Positions 9,453-19,065 of a stretch of DNA of 55,136 nucleotides are shown here, piece after piece. Position numbers and translations under genes: made by a program. Each line of letters begins with the position of its first letter. Position 1 is the stretch's first letter. The notes below the pieces were generated by a model. That model searched no databases. It worked only from the letters and a program-made list of their open reading frames with translations, and was not told the DNA's origin. The stretch spans positions 1 through 55,136 of the forward strand of contig NZ_LXHE01000003.1 in NCBI RefSeq assembly GCF_001656295.1, given 5' to 3'. This DNA is from Moraxella catarrhalis. GTDB lineage: Bacteria; Pseudomonadota; Gammaproteobacteria; Pseudomonadales; Moraxellaceae.

Positions 9453-10769
9453 ATGAAATTTAACAAAATCGCTCTTGCGGTAATCGCTGCAGCTGCAGCG
9501 CCTGTTGCTGCTCAAGCTGGCGTAACTGTTAGCCCATTACTACTTGGCTATCATTACACTGACGAAGCTCATGATGATCAACGCGAAATCTTACGCACTG
9601 GCAAGAAGCTAGAAGATGGCAACGCACCAGCCAACGGCGGTGTAGCACTTGACAGTGAGTTATGGACTGGTGCTGCGATTGGTATCGAACTTACACCATC
9701 AACTCAGTTCCAAGTTGAATATGGTATCTCTAACCGTGATGCACAGTCTTCAGACAAGTCTGCACATCGTTTTGATGCAGAGCAAGAAACCATCAGCGGT
9801 AACTTCTTGATCGGTACTGAGCAGTTTACTGGTTATAACCCAGCTAATAAGTTCAAACCATACGTATTGATCGGTGCTGGTCAATCTAAAATTAAAGTAA
9901 ATGCAATCGATGGTTATACAGCAGAAGTAGCCAATGGGCAAAACATTGCACAAGCTCAAGTTGTAAAAGCAGGTCAAGAAGTTGCTGAGTCTAAAGACAC
10001 CATCGGTAACTTAGGTCTTGGCGCTCGTTACTTAGTAAATGATGCCCTTGCGTTCCGTGGTGAAGCTCGTGCCATCCATAACTTTGATAACAAATGGTGG
10101 GAAGGTTTGGCTTTGGCTGGTCTAGAAGTCACTCTAGGTGGTCGTTTGGCACCTGCAGTACCAGTAGCGCCAGTGGCAGAGCCAGTTGTTGCTCCAGCAC
10201 CCGTGATTGTTCCTAAACCAGCACCAAAACCTGAGCCAGTTGTGATTGAAGATATTGTTGTTGACTCAGACAGAGATGGTGTGCCTGATCATCTAGATGC
10301 TTGCCCAGGAACTCCAGTAAACACTGTTGTTGATGCACGTGGTTGCCCAGTTCAAGTTAACCTAGTAGAAGAGCTACGTCAAGAGCTTCGCGTTTTCTTC
10401 GATTACGATAAATCAGCGATCAAGCCACAATATCGTGAAGAAGTTGCTAAAGTCGCTGCTCAAATGCGTGAGTTCCCGAATGCAACAGCAACCATCGAAG
10501 GTCACGCTTCACGTGACTCAGCACGCTCAAGTGCACGTTATAACCAACGTCTATCTGAAGCTCGTGCAAATGCTGTTAAGTCAATGCTATCTAACGAGTT
10601 TGGTATTGCTCCAAATCGTCTGAATGCTGTAGGTTATGGCTTCGATCGTCCGATCGCTCCAAACACCACTGCTGAAGGCAAAGCAATGAACCGCCGTGTA
10701 GAAGCTGTGATCACTGGTAGCAAAACTACTACTGTAGATCAAACTAAAGATATGGTTGTTCAACCATAA
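9453..10769 (+). CDS. ompA: OmpA-family outer-membrane porin / peptidoglycan anchor
   Basis: 438 residues. Signal peptide MKFNKIALAVIAAAAAPVAA (cleavage after AQA), then an N-terminal beta-barrel of about 200 residues. A Pro/Val/Ala-rich linker follows near 225-255, then a thrombospondin-3-like calcium repeat (DSDRDGVPDHLDACPGTP) near 263. The C-terminal OmpA domain carries FFDYDKSAIKP, GHASRDSARSSARYNQRLS with the Asp and Arg that bind diaminopimelate in peptidoglycan, and the final NRRVEAVI. The true start is the ATG at 9453, six bases behind a near-perfect GGAGGA; an upstream in-frame TTG overlaps that site and is rejected. Strong promoter, strong ribosome site and downstream terminator indicate a monocistronic, highly expressed gene. 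Confidence 0.95.
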   Translation: MKFNKIALAVIAAAAAPVAAQAGVTVSPLLLGYHYTDEAHDDQREILRTGKKLEDGNAPANGGVALDSELWTGAAIGIELTPSTQFQVEYGISNRDAQSSDKSAHRFDAEQETISGNFLIGTEQFTGYNPANKFKPYVLIGAGQSKIKVNAIDGYTAEVANGQNIAQAQVVKAGQEVAESKDTIGNLGLGARYLVNDALAFRGEARAIHNFDNKWWEGLALAGLEVTLGGRLAPAVPVAPVAEPVVAPAPVIVPKPAPKPEPVVIEDIVVDSDRDGVPDHLDACPGTPVNTVVDARGCPVQVNLVEELRQELRVFFDYDKSAIKPQYREEVAKVAAQMREFPNATATIEGHASRDSARSSARYNQRLSEARANAVKSMLSNEFGIAPNRLNAVGYGFDRPIAPNTTAEGKAMNRRVEAVITGSKTTTVDQTKDMVVQP

Positions 10770-10805
10770 TCTAAAAAGTTGCTTGTAGTATGTAAGCAGC
10801 ATAAC

Positions 10806-10837
10806 AAAAAGCCACCCATTACAGGTGGCTTTTTGTA
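10806..10837 (+). terminator. ompA terminator
   Basis: Perfect stem AAAAAGCCACC (10806-10816) / GGTGGCTTTTT (10824-10834) with a 7-nt loop and a T tail, 36 bp after the ompA stop. Confidence 0.93.
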
Positions 10838-10878
10838 TTTGGTGGTTAAATCTTTTTTAGTTATACAAACTGAACTTA

Positions 10879-10887
10879 TGTTATAAT
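10879..10887 (+). promoter_or_regulatory. extended -10 promoter element for typA
   Basis: TGTTATAAT: a consensus TATAAT at 10882-10887 with the extended TGn motif at 10879-10881. The -35 region is poor, as is usual with extended -10 promoters. It lies about 100 bp before typA and after the ompA terminator. Confidence 0.55.
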
Positions 10888-10986
10888 AAACAGTTTTCTT
10901 AGCTTTAAAAATTGGGTTATTGTGCCCAAAAATTGGCTTTTCATTACATCGGGCAAATCGCACGATCATAATTTATATGAGTATAT

Positions 10987-12831
10987 ATGGCAAACGACAT
11001 TAAGCACTTGCGTAATATCGCAATTATCGCTCACGTTGACCACGGTAAAACTACCTTAGTTGATAAACTTTTACAACAATCAGGGGCGCTGGGTGAGCGC
11101 TCTGGTGAAATTGAACGCGTAATGGACTCAAACGCCCTTGAGTCTGAACGAGGGATCACTATCCTAGCAAAAAATACCGCTATCCGATGGACAGATAAGC
11201 GCACTAATACCGAGTACCGTATCAACATCGTCGATACCCCAGGGCACGCCGATTTTGGTGGTGAGGTTGAGCGCGTCATGTCGATGGTTGACTGCGTACT
11301 GCTATTGGTAGACTCACAAGAAGGTCCCATGCCACAAACGCGATTTGTGACTCAAAAAGCATTTGCTCGTGGGCTTAAGCCGATTGTTATTATTAATAAA
11401 ATTGACAAACCAGCGGCTCGTGCAGATTGGGTAATTGATCAAGTATTTGATTTGTTTGACAGCCTTGAGGCAACTGATGAGCAACTGGATTTTCCTATTG
11501 TGTACGCATCAGGCATCAATGGTATCGCAGGACTTGAGCCAGATAATCTTGCCGAAGACATGACACCATTGTTTGAGACGATTGTGGACATTGTTGAGCC
11601 GCCTAAAGTTGATGTTGATGGACCATTTCAAATGCAGATCTCAAGCCTTGACTACAATAGCTTTGTTGGGGTGATTGGGGTTGGTCGTATTCAAAGAGGG
11701 TCAGTCAAAACAAATACACCCGTTGCAATCATCGATAAAGATGGTAATAAGCGAAATGGCCGCATTTTAAAAATCATGGGCTATCATGGCCTTGAGCGTG
11801 TTGATGTTGAATCCGCTCAAGCAGGGGATATTGTCTGTATTACAGGTATCGATGCTTTGAATATCTCTGATACGATCTGTGATCCACAGCATGTTGAAGC
11901 GCTGCCGGCACTGTCTGTTGATGAGCCGACGGTCTCGATGACTTTTCAGGTCAATGATTCACCGTTTGCCGGTAAAGAGGGTAAGTTCGTGACTTCGCGT
12001 AATATCCGTGAGCGACTTGATCGTGAATTGATTCATAATGTTGCGCTGCGTGTCGAAGATACAGACAGTCCAGAAAAATTTAAAGTTTCAGGTCGTGGCG
12101 AGCTGCATTTGTCAGTATTGATTGAAAATATGCGCCGCGAAGGCTTTGAGCTTGGCGTTTCTCGCCCGCAAGTGATCATGAAAGAGATTGATGGTGTCAT
12201 GTGCGAGCCGTTCGAAAATGTCACTTTTGATGTTGAGGAGCAGCATCAAGGTGCGGTCATGCAGGAGATGGGCAACCGTAAGGGCGAGCTGACCAATATG
12301 GAAGTTGATGGTAAAGGTCGTATTCGCATCGAAGCGACTGTTCCTTCTCGCGGCTTGATCGGTTTTCGTTCAGCCTTTTTGACCATGACGTCAGGTACAG
12401 GTATCATGACTTCTAGCTTTAGCCACTATGGTCCTGCCAAAGAAGGCACGGTGGCTAAGCGCCAAAATGGTGTTTTGGTATCGATGGTAACAGGTACCTG
12501 TTTGGCTTATGCGTTATTTAGCTTACAAGAGCGCGGCCGTTTATTTGCTAAGCCGCAGCTTGAAGTGTACGAAGGCATGATTATTGGCATCAATTCACGC
12601 TCAGATGATATGGTAGTGAACCCAACCAAAGCCAAGCAGCTGACCAATATTCGAGCTTCAGGCTCTGACGATGCGATCATTTTGACGCCGGCGCTGGATT
12701 ATACGCTTGAGCAGGCGCTTGAGTTCATCGAAGATGATGAATTGGTTGAAGTGACGCCCAAATCGATTCGCATTCGTAAACGTTATTTGACTGAAAATGA
12801 GCGTAAGCGCTTTAGTCGTAAAAAAGATTGA
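10987..12831 (+). CDS. typA: ribosome-associated GTPase TypA/BipA
   Basis: A 614-residue translational GTPase. G1 AHVDHGKTT near residue 17, [12 protein letters not shown] switch, [15 protein letters not shown] and NKIDKP are all intact. EF-G-like domains III and V follow, then the BipA C-terminal domain ([15 protein letters not shown]). TypA acts in 50S assembly at low temperature and in stress and virulence regulation. It is monocistronic here, between its own promoter and mscL. The start is the ATG at 10987; an earlier ATG at 10977 is out of frame. No strong Shine-Dalgarno is visible. Confidence 0.98.
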   Translation: MANDIKHLRNIAIIAHVDHGKTTLVDKLLQQSGALGERSGEIERVMDSNALESERGITILAKNTAIRWTDKRTNTEYRINIVDTPGHADFGGEVERVMSMVDCVLLLVDSQEGPMPQTRFVTQKAFARGLKPIVIINKIDKPAARADWVIDQVFDLFDSLEATDEQLDFPIVYASGINGIAGLEPDNLAEDMTPLFETIVDIVEPPKVDVDGPFQMQISSLDYNSFVGVIGVGRIQRGSVKTNTPVAIIDKDGNKRNGRILKIMGYHGLERVDVESAQAGDIVCITGIDALNISDTICDPQHVEALPALSVDEPTVSMTFQVNDSPFAGKEGKFVTSRNIRERLDRELIHNVALRVEDTDSPEKFKVSGRGELHLSVLIENMRREGFELGVSRPQVIMKEIDGVMCEPFENVTFDVEEQHQGAVMQEMGNRKGELTNMEVDGKGRIRIEATVPSRGLIGFRSAFLTMTSGTGIMTSSFSHYGPAKEGTVAKRQNGVLVSMVTGTCLAYALFSLQERGRLFAKPQLEVYEGMIIGINSRSDDMVVNPTKAKQLTNIRASGSDDAIILTPALDYTLEQALEFIEDDELVEVTPKSIRIRKRYLTENERKRFSRKKD

Positions 12832-12968
12832 TAGCCTTGGCAGCGGTGTTGAAGTTCAGCGCCGCTGTGGATGACTTTATTGTCTACTGTGTGCATGCGA
12901 TTTTAGACCGGTTGTATGGGTTTGGATGGTCGGATGCGCTTATTTTAATTGATATTTGAGTATATATC

Positions 12969-13402
12969 ATGAGTTTAGTTCAAGAATTTAAAGAATTTGC
13001 CTTAAAAGCAATGTGATGGATTTGGCGGTCGGTGTAATCATCGGTGCGGCTTTTGGTAAGATCACCACATCATTGGTTGAAGATGTGATCATGCCGATCA
13101 TTGCATTCATCATGGGTGGTGAGTTCGACTTTAAAAATATGTTCATCTTGCTGGGTGATGCGTCAGCTGGCGTGCCGATGACATATGAAGTGCTTAAAGA
13201 AGCAGGCGCACCGATGCTGGCTTATGGCAGCTTTATTACAGTTGTTATCAACTTCATCATTTTGGCATTTATTATCTTTATGATGGTCAAGGCGATGAAC
13301 AAATTACGCCGTAAGGCAGAAGAGCCCACAGCGCCAGAAGAGCCAGCAGAGAAGATTCTGCTGCTGCGTGAGATCAGTGCAAAACTTGGCGAAAAAAGAT
13401 AA
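12969..13402 (+). pseudogene. mscL: large-conductance mechanosensitive channel MscL, frameshifted near its N-terminus
   Basis: The family begins M-(S)-hydrophilic helix-FA-(R/K)-GN-V-(V/M)-DLAVGVIIGAAFGK. Here the ATG at 12969 reads MSLVQEFKEFALKAM and then hits TGA at 13014. The remainder (NVMDLAVGVIIGAAFGK onward, two TM segments, C-terminal helix LLLREISAKL) is intact in another frame. Expected AAAGGCAATGTG appears as AAAAGCAATGTG with one G missing around 13006-13009. So either the gene is inactivated by a one-base deletion, or the base was lost in sequencing. A GTG at 13013 could only start a channel lacking the amphipathic N-terminal helix. MscL is the emergency valve against hypo-osmotic shock. 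A terminator follows. Confidence 0.88.
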
Positions 13403-13417
13403 GCTTTTTTCCATCAT

Positions 13418-13449
13418 AAATGCCGCTAAACTTAGCGGCATTTATTTTT
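13418..13449 (+). terminator. bidirectional terminator mscL/glmU
   Basis: Perfect stem AAATGCCGCTAA (13418-13429) / TTAGCGGCATTT (13432-13443), followed on the plus strand by ATTTTTG. It sits between the convergent mscL and glmU; the minus-strand reading has a weaker T tract (ATTTATG). Confidence 0.88.
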
Positions 13450-13483
13450 GATTAAGTGGCATGGACCAAATATTCAGTGGTCA

Positions 13484-14845
13484 TCATTTGGTCTTTTTAG
13501 TAGGGCGAGACCAACCTGTGATGGTGGCTTGTTTTGTTCTGGCTAAGGTCAAAGCATTATCTTTAGCATCTTTGGTGATGACCGATCCTGCGCCGATCGT
13601 CGCATCACTGCCGATCGTCACAGGAGCGACTAAGCTTGAATTACTGCCAATGAAAGCACGGTCACCAATTGTCGTGGTAAACTTATTTACGCCATCATAA
13701 TTACATGTAATCACACCAGCGCCAACGTTCACATCTTGTCCGATGATACTGTCACCAGCATAACTGAGATGATTAATCTTACTGCCTACACCGACGGTCG
13801 TTTTCTTAGTTTCAACAAAATTACCAATTTTGACATCATCTGCCAGTACGGTTTTTGGTCTTAGATGGGCAAATGGTCCAATAGCCACATGTTGACCAAT
13901 CATACTATCATCAATGACACAGTTGGGTTTAATGTGTGTTTGTTTGCCAATATGACTATTTGTAATGACATTGCCTGCATCAATCCGCACGCCTTCGCCC
14001 AAATGGACATCACCGACAAATACTGTATTAATATCAATAAAAACATCTTGATCACAGGTCAATGTGCCACGAATATCGACACGATTTGGGTCGGCGAATT
14101 GTACGCCAGCCAATTGTAGCTGATAAACTTGGTGTGATTGAAAGGCTCGCTCAAGATTAGCAAGCTGAATGCGATCATTGACGCCCTCAATCTCAAAGGC
14201 AAACTCAGGTTCAATGGTCGCAATCTCAATGCCATCATCAACAGCCAATTTGACAATATCTGTCAAATAATATTCGCCTTGGGCATTGTCATTAGTGAGC
14301 ATGGGTAGGTACTTGTGTAGGAGTGCATTGTCCATACAATAGATACCGCTGTTAATTTCTGTGATTAGCTTTTGTTGGGCATCGGCGTCTTTTTCTTCGA
14401 CGATGGCAACGACCTTGCCCTGATCTCGGACAATCCGCCCCAAACCAAATGGATGCTCAACATTCAAAGTCAGCATCGAAATACCGCTGGTATTGGCTTT
14501 GACAAGGTTTTGTAAGGTGTCGGCTTGAGTTAGGGGTACATCGCCGTACAAGATAAGGCTCTTGCCTTCTTTTGGCATATGGGGCAGTGCCATCTTGACC
14601 GCGTGACCTGTGCCTAGCTGCTGAGTTTGTTCAGCAAAGGTGATCGGATAGGCAGACAGTGCCTCTTTGACCATCTCACCGCCAAAGCCATAAATCAAAA
14701 TCGTGCCATCTGCTTGAATTTGTGTACAGGTATCTAACACATGCTGAACCAAAGCCTTGCCTGCCAAGGTTTGCAAAACTTTGGGTCGGCTAGATTTCAT
14801 GCGCGTGCCTTTTCCAGCAGCCAAAATAATGGTATGTAATGTCAT
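13484..14845 (-). CDS. glmU: bifunctional GlmU (GlcN-1-P acetyltransferase / GlcNAc-1-P uridylyltransferase)
   Basis: 453 residues. The N-terminal nucleotidyltransferase has the LAAGKGTRMKSSRPKVL signature (residues 7-23), GDVPLT and YYLTDIV. The C-terminal half is a left-handed beta-helix of hexapeptide repeats with GNFVETKK, NHLSYAGDS and the AFIGSNSSLVAPV region. It makes UDP-GlcNAc for peptidoglycan and lipooligosaccharide in the cytoplasm. The start ATG at 14845 has TAGGAAG just upstream. It begins only 13 bp after the stop of the preceding ABC permease gene on the same strand, so it may be read through from that operon as well as from an internal promoter. Confidence 0.98.
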   Translation of the reverse strand: MTLHTIILAAGKGTRMKSSRPKVLQTLAGKALVQHVLDTCTQIQADGTILIYGFGGEMVKEALSAYPITFAEQTQQLGTGHAVKMALPHMPKEGKSLILYGDVPLTQADTLQNLVKANTSGISMLTLNVEHPFGLGRIVRDQGKVVAIVEEKDADAQQKLITEINSGIYCMDNALLHKYLPMLTNDNAQGEYYLTDIVKLAVDDGIEIATIEPEFAFEIEGVNDRIQLANLERAFQSHQVYQLQLAGVQFADPNRVDIRGTLTCDQDVFIDINTVFVGDVHLGEGVRIDAGNVITNSHIGKQTHIKPNCVIDDSMIGQHVAIGPFAHLRPKTVLADDVKIGNFVETKKTTVGVGSKINHLSYAGDSIIGQDVNVGAGVITCNYDGVNKFTTTIGDRAFIGSNSSLVAPVTIGSDATIGAGSVITKDAKDNALTLARTKQATITGWSRPTKKTK

Positions 14846-14858
14846 AAGTCTTCCTAAA

Positions 14859-15584
14859 TTAAATCGGTGGATTTGGATTCACCACAGGCGGAATATAGCG
14901 TTTATGGCGATTAACATGGCGCTCAAATTGGCGGAAAATGAATAAAAATACCCAACTGATCACCAAATAAATCACGCCAGCGGCAAAAAATATCTCCAAA
15001 TTAAGATAAGTGATGGCAATGATGTCTCGCGCCTTATGCGTCAGTTCAACCACCGTAATCGATGCTGCCAAAGCGCTCCCCTTGAGCATGAAAATCACTT
15101 CATTGCTATAAGCAGGTATCATGATACCAAAGGCACGCGGCATAGTGACGCGGCGCAATTTTTGCAGTCTCGACATGCCAATGGCGTCGGCAGCTTCCAG
15201 CTCTCCGGCAGGCACGGCCATAACTGCACCGCGGACGATTTCACCGATATAGGCTGAAGTGTTTAAGGTAAAGGCGATGATGGCGCACCAGTAGGCTTGG
15301 CTAAAAATTGGATCCCAAAGAAAAGACTCTTTTAGGGCGGTAAACTGCCCCAAGCCATAGTAAATTAAGAAAATCTGAACCAGTAAAGGCGTGCCGCGAA
15401 AGAAAAAAATGTAAGCTGCTGGAATGGCTCGAAGCCACAATATTGGAGAAAGTCGCCACAGACCAAGAATGACGCCAAACACAAGACCCAAAGCGCAAGA
15501 CAGCACCACAAGCTCAATGGTGGTGACCGATGCAGCGAGCAAATCTGGAAAATATTTAATAATTGCTTGCCAATTCCAGTTCAT
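14859..15584 (-). CDS. amino-acid ABC transporter permease, HisM/ArtM type
   Basis: A 241-residue inner-membrane protein with about five TM segments. The binding-protein-dependent permease signature (EAADAIGMSRLQKLRRVTMPRAF) lies near residue 140, the loop that contacts the ATPase. FFRGTPLLVQIFLIYYGL is typical of the HisM/ArtM branch for polar or basic amino acids. Its ATG overlaps the stop of the upstream permease by 4 bp (ATGA), indicating translational coupling of the two halves of a heterodimeric channel. Last transporter gene of the operon. The exact amino acid cannot be read from sequence. Confidence 0.9.
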   Translation of the reverse strand: MNWNWQAIIKYFPDLLAASVTTIELVVLSCALGLVFGVILGLWRLSPILWLRAIPAAYIFFFRGTPLLVQIFLIYYGLGQFTALKESFLWDPIFSQAYWCAIIAFTLNTSAYIGEIVRGAVMAVPAGELEAADAIGMSRLQKLRRVTMPRAFGIMIPAYSNEVIFMLKGSALAASITVVELTHKARDIIAITYLNLEIFFAAGVIYLVISWVFLFIFRQFERHVNRHKRYIPPVVNPNPPI

Positions 15585-16303
15585 GATCGACCCCCTGAGT
15601 GTTTGTGAAGCAGCTTAGCATACCGCGCAGCAGGGTTGGCGCGAGATTCGCACCACATGGTAAAAAGCGTAATCACTGACGTCAAAGCCAAATAGATGAA
15701 AGCAGCAGCCAAATAGAAGGTAAAAGGTTTTTGGGTGGATTGCGCGGCACGCTGTGAAAAATACATCAAGTCTTGTAAACCAATCAACGAAACCAAGGCG
15801 GTGTCTTTAAGCAGTACCAAAGTTAAGTTACCAAGACCAGGCAATGCCACCATCCACATTTGGGGTAGGATAATGCGCGTCAAAGTCTGTATTGGCGTCA
15901 TGCCAATGCTTTGAGCGGACTCCCATTGCCCTTTGGGGATATCCTGAATCGCCATGCGAAAAACTTCGGTCGCATAAGCACCAAACATGATGGATAGGGC
16001 GGCAACCCCTGCCCAAAATTGACTCACATCAATGCGCCCTGTGTAGCCCATTTGTCTTGCGATGGCGGCCAAAATGACACTACCGCCAAAGAAGATGAAA
16101 AAAACCATCAAAAGCTCAGGGATACCGCGGACAATCGTCGTATAAGCATTGGCAATTTTTTGTAATATCCAAACGCCAGAAAGCTTGGCAAGCGCACCAA
16201 GCAAACCAAATAACAGACCAAACACCAAACTGGCAAGTCCAAGTTTTATGGTCAAAATTGTACCTTGCAATAAAATGGGGCCGTAGCCTTGTAAGTCAAA
16301 CAC
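15581..16303 (-). CDS. amino-acid ABC transporter permease, HisQ/ArtQ type
   Basis: 240 residues with an N-terminal TM (ILTIKLGLASLVFGLLFGLLG), the family segment IVRGIPELLMVFFIFFGG and the EAA loop (ESAQSIGMTPIQTLTRIILPQ) near 130. It forms the partner subunit of the permease encoded just downstream. It follows the third binding-protein gene after 183 bp that contain a stem-loop which probably lowers permease expression relative to the binding proteins, a known stoichiometric device in such operons. Confidence 0.9.
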   Translation of the reverse strand: MFDLQGYGPILLQGTILTIKLGLASLVFGLLFGLLGALAKLSGVWILQKIANAYTTIVRGIPELLMVFFIFFGGSVILAAIARQMGYTGRIDVSQFWAGVAALSIMFGAYATEVFRMAIQDIPKGQWESAQSIGMTPIQTLTRIILPQMWMVALPGLGNLTLVLLKDTALVSLIGLQDLMYFSQRAAQSTQKPFTFYLAAAFIYLALTSVITLFTMWCESRANPAARYAKLLHKHSGGRS

Positions 16304-16420
16304 GCCAGTACCTTAAATTAAAAAATACCATCAGTTGATCGCTGAGATTGATTGGTTTTGGTTAAACCACTCAGCCAATCATCAAAGGATGGTTTAGCAA
16401 AAATCAAATTGCCATACAAA

Positions 16421-16455
16421 AAGCAACTTTCGGCGATGGGTTTTACCGCCGAAAG
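16421..16455 (-). terminator. intra-operon stem-loop / attenuating terminator
   Basis: Stem CTTTCGGCG (16427-16435) / CGCCGAAAG (16447-16455). In the minus-strand transcript it follows the third binding-protein gene and is trailed by GCTTTTTG. It probably stops part of transcription before the permease genes. Confidence 0.65.
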
Positions 16456-16486
16456 CGCAGAGTTTTTTTATGACTTCTTAGAAGCC

Positions 16487-17284
16487 TTATTCAATGTTGT
16501 TTGGCATACCTGCTTCGCCAAAGTGCTCAATGACAATCTGTTTGTAGGTGTCGTCAGCCTTGATTGCAGCCAAAGCCTCATTGAACTTTTGTAATAATGC
16601 GGTGTTACCTTTATCGACAGCGATTGAGATTTTGTCGTCGATATCGATATCCTCACCTTTGATCTCAAAATTTTGACCCAAATCTGAGCTAAGCCAAGTC
16701 AGTGCTGGCAGCTTATCAGAAATCATCGCATCAGCACGCTCATTACCCAAGTCAATAAAAGCATTGTCCAGCGTATCATACAGCTGCGGCTTACTGTCTG
16801 GATAAGTTTGGGTCAACCACTGGCTTGAGATGGTTGAACGCTGAGCGACGATCTTGGCAGCATTGATCGCGTCTGCACTGGTTGGATCAAAATCTGAGCC
16901 TTTTTTTGCCAAAAATACCAAAGAGTTGATAAAGTAAGGCTCACTAAAATCCACTTGCTCGCTACGCTCAGGGGTCACTGACATTGCCGCAACGATGGCA
17001 TCAAACTTGCCTGTTTTTAGAGATGGTATGATGCCATCCCAATCTTGAGCGATGATTTCACATTTGGTTTGCATTTTTTCGCATAAGGCATTAGCGATAT
17101 CCACATCAAAGCCGCCCAAACTACCGTCTGGATTGGTGTAGTTAAACGGTGCATAAGCGCCTTCGGTGGCAATACGCAGGGTGTCACCACTGCCCGCTGA
17201 GCTTTGTTCATTTTGACCGCTACAAGCTGAGATACTAAATGCGCCAACAATGGCTGCCATCAGTCCAAATGTTTTAAATTTCAC
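16487..17284 (-). CDS. amino-acid-binding lipoprotein of ABC transporter (copy 3)
   Basis: A 265-residue family-3 solute-binding protein. Lipobox SISAC with the lipidated Cys at about 21, a Ser/Gln linker, then IATEGAYAPFNYTNPDGSLG, FDVDIANALCE, QDWDGIIPSL and VTPERSEQVDFSEPYF, the ligand pocket signatures of polar/basic amino-acid binders (ArgT/HisJ/ArtJ type). Expected to be anchored to the inner membrane, facing the periplasm. Third of three tandem paralogues. Its binding preference may differ from the other two, letting one permease serve several amino acids. Confidence 0.9.
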   Translation of the reverse strand: MKFKTFGLMAAIVGAFSISACSGQNEQSSAGSGDTLRIATEGAYAPFNYTNPDGSLGGFDVDIANALCEKMQTKCEIIAQDWDGIIPSLKTGKFDAIVAAMSVTPERSEQVDFSEPYFINSLVFLAKKGSDFDPTSADAINAAKIVAQRSTISSQWLTQTYPDSKPQLYDTLDNAFIDLGNERADAMISDKLPALTWLSSDLGQNFEIKGEDIDIDDKISIAVDKGNTALLQKFNEALAAIKADDTYKQIVIEHFGEAGMPNNIE

Positions 17285-17368
17285 AATCTACTCCTTGATT
17301 TGGTGTTACTGAAATTCTCGATGGCACCGCTTTGAACCACCTCAAAGCGACAGCGTCATTAGCCAAAC

Positions 17369-18166
17369 TTATTGACTTACCGCTTGGCTATCAAAGTATT
17401 TGGCAACAATTTCATCATATTTGCCGTTGGTTTTTAGGCTGGCAAGTGCAGCGTCAAAGTCTGCTTTTAGGCTGCTGTCTTTACGCACAGCGATCCCAAC
17501 TTTATCGCCGATGTCAATGGGTGCGCCTTTGATTTCAAATTCAGAACCAGCATCAGTGGTCAACCAGTCGGCGGCAGGCACGACATCAGACAGCATGAAT
17601 TCAGCACGACCAGCAGTCAAATCAAGATAAGCATTGTCTTGTTTATCATAAGTTTTGATGATAGCGTCTGGATAATGTTTTTGAAGATATTCAGCTGAAA
17701 CGGTTGCTTGCTGTGTTGCAACCGTTTTACCAGCGATGTCATCGATGGTGGCAGTATTGCCTTTTTTGCCAATCAGCACAAGCGTATTATCAAAATAAGG
17801 CTCGCTAAAATCCACCGCATTTAGGCGCTCTTCGGTGATCGACATGCCTGCCATGATGGCGTCAGATTTATTGGTATTTAAACTTGGAATCAGGCTGTCC
17901 CAGTCTTGGCTTACGATTTGACAGTCGGCTTGCATCTGCTCGCACAGCGCATTTGCCAAATCAATCTCAAAGCCCACCAGTTGACCTTGATTGTCCAGAT
18001 AGCTGAATGGCTTAAAGCTAGATTCAGTAGCGATGATCAATTCTTTTTGGGTGGTTGAACTGTTAGATGTAGCAGCAGTTTTGGTATTGGTCGTAGGCTC
18101 ATTGCTACAAGCAGTAAGTAAAGAAACACAAAGTGTGGCTGCGGTAAATTTTAACAGTGTTTTCAT
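17369..18166 (-). CDS. amino-acid-binding lipoprotein of ABC transporter (copy 2)
   Basis: 265 residues, family-3 binding lipoprotein: lipobox SLLTAC (Cys about 20), Thr/Ser-rich linker, IATESSFKPFSYLDNQGQL, FEIDLANALCEQM, QDWDSLIPSL, MSITEERLNAVDFSEPYF. Clearly paralogous to the flanking genes, but with its own substitutions around the ligand site (SSFKPFSY instead of EAAYPPFND or EGAYAPFNY). An 84-bp gap separates it from copy 3 and contains a small stem-loop (CGCTTTGA/TCAAAGCG at 17328-17349) that may protect the 3' end of its message. Confidence 0.9.
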   Translation of the reverse strand: MKTLLKFTAATLCVSLLTACSNEPTTNTKTAATSNSSTTQKELIIATESSFKPFSYLDNQGQLVGFEIDLANALCEQMQADCQIVSQDWDSLIPSLNTNKSDAIMAGMSITEERLNAVDFSEPYFDNTLVLIGKKGNTATIDDIAGKTVATQQATVSAEYLQKHYPDAIIKTYDKQDNAYLDLTAGRAEFMLSDVVPAADWLTTDAGSEFEIKGAPIDIGDKVGIAVRKDSSLKADFDAALASLKTNGKYDEIVAKYFDSQAVSQ

Positions 18167-18247
18167 GATAACCCCTTAATACGCTTAATATGCAAGAATG
18201 GATAACCAGCGCATTCAAAAAAAGATGCGCCAAACCTAAAAATCAGC

Positions 18248-19024
18248 TTATTGAAAGTGCGCTTTTTCAATTTCTGCCAATTTACCGCTTTCTTTGATTT
18301 TGGCTAAGGCTGCATCAAATTCAGCTTTTAGGCTATCGCCTTTGCGCACAGCGATACCCAAGTGGTCGTTATTGTCAATCTCTTCACCGATTAAGCCAAA
18401 CTCACCATTGTCTTCTTGCTTAAGCCAATCGGCAGCTGAGACTTTTTCAGCCATGACCGCATGATTGCGTCCTGCTTTCATATCCAAATAAGAGTTGGTG
18501 TAGGTGTCATGTAGCTGAACACGGTTGCCATCTTTGCCATCATATTTTTCGGTGATGTAGGCAGCGCCAGTGGTACCGCGCTGACTGGCAAGGGTTTTGT
18601 TGGTGATGTCATTTGGATCAAAGCTGCCGTCATTTTTGGCAAGCCAAACGATGGTATTTGAAAAGTAAGAATCCGAAAAATCCACCTGCGCCTGACGCTC
18701 AGGAGTAATAGACATGCCTGCGATGATGGCGTCATATTTGCCTGCCAATAAGCTTGGGATCAAGCCGTCCCAATCTTGAGCGATGATTTGACAGTCAGCA
18801 TTCATCTCGGCACACAAGGCATTCATCACATCCACATCAAAACCGACAATCTTACCACTGGCATCGGTGTCATTAAATGGAGGATAGGCAGCTTCAGTTG
18901 CGATGACAATGCTTTTTTGGGCTTGTTCGGCAGGCGCCGCTGTTTGGGTGTTGGCTTCTTCTTTGGTGCAACCAACCAAAGCAACACAGGCAACAGCTGC
19001 CAAAGTGGCAAATGGTTTCATCAT
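18248..19024 (-). CDS. amino-acid-binding lipoprotein of ABC transporter (copy 1)
   Basis: 258 residues, family-3 binding lipoprotein. Lipobox ALVGC (Cys about 19), linker rich in Ala/Gln/Glu, then IATEAAYPPFNDTDASGKI, FDVDVMNALCAEM, QDWDGLIPSLLAGKYDAIIAGMSITPERQAQVDFSDSYF. First binding protein after the ATPase gene (41 bp). Downstream spacer 18167-18247 has a short hairpin GCGCAT/ATGCGC (18209-18230). Probably binds a polar or basic amino acid; identity is not readable. Confidence 0.9.
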   Translation of the reverse strand: MMKPFATLAAVACVALVGCTKEEANTQTAAPAEQAQKSIVIATEAAYPPFNDTDASGKIVGFDVDVMNALCAEMNADCQIIAQDWDGLIPSLLAGKYDAIIAGMSITPERQAQVDFSDSYFSNTIVWLAKNDGSFDPNDITNKTLASQRGTTGAAYITEKYDGKDGNRVQLHDTYTNSYLDMKAGRNHAVMAEKVSAADWLKQEDNGEFGLIGEEIDNNDHLGIAVRKGDSLKAEFDAALAKIKESGKLAEIEKAHFQ

Positions 19025-19065
19025 GATAAATTCCTTGGATTAATAAAAATTTGGCAAAAATAAAA

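Noticed and set aside
12985-13020. Programmed frameshift as explanation for mscL
   Set aside because: The codons GCC TTA AAA give C TTA AAA, which does not fit X XXY YYZ, and mscL is not known to use frameshifting. A lost base is simpler.
13461-13700. Plus-strand frame over the glmU 3' end
   Set aside because: It is a shadow of the hexapeptide-repeat region of glmU, which is intact on the minus strand.
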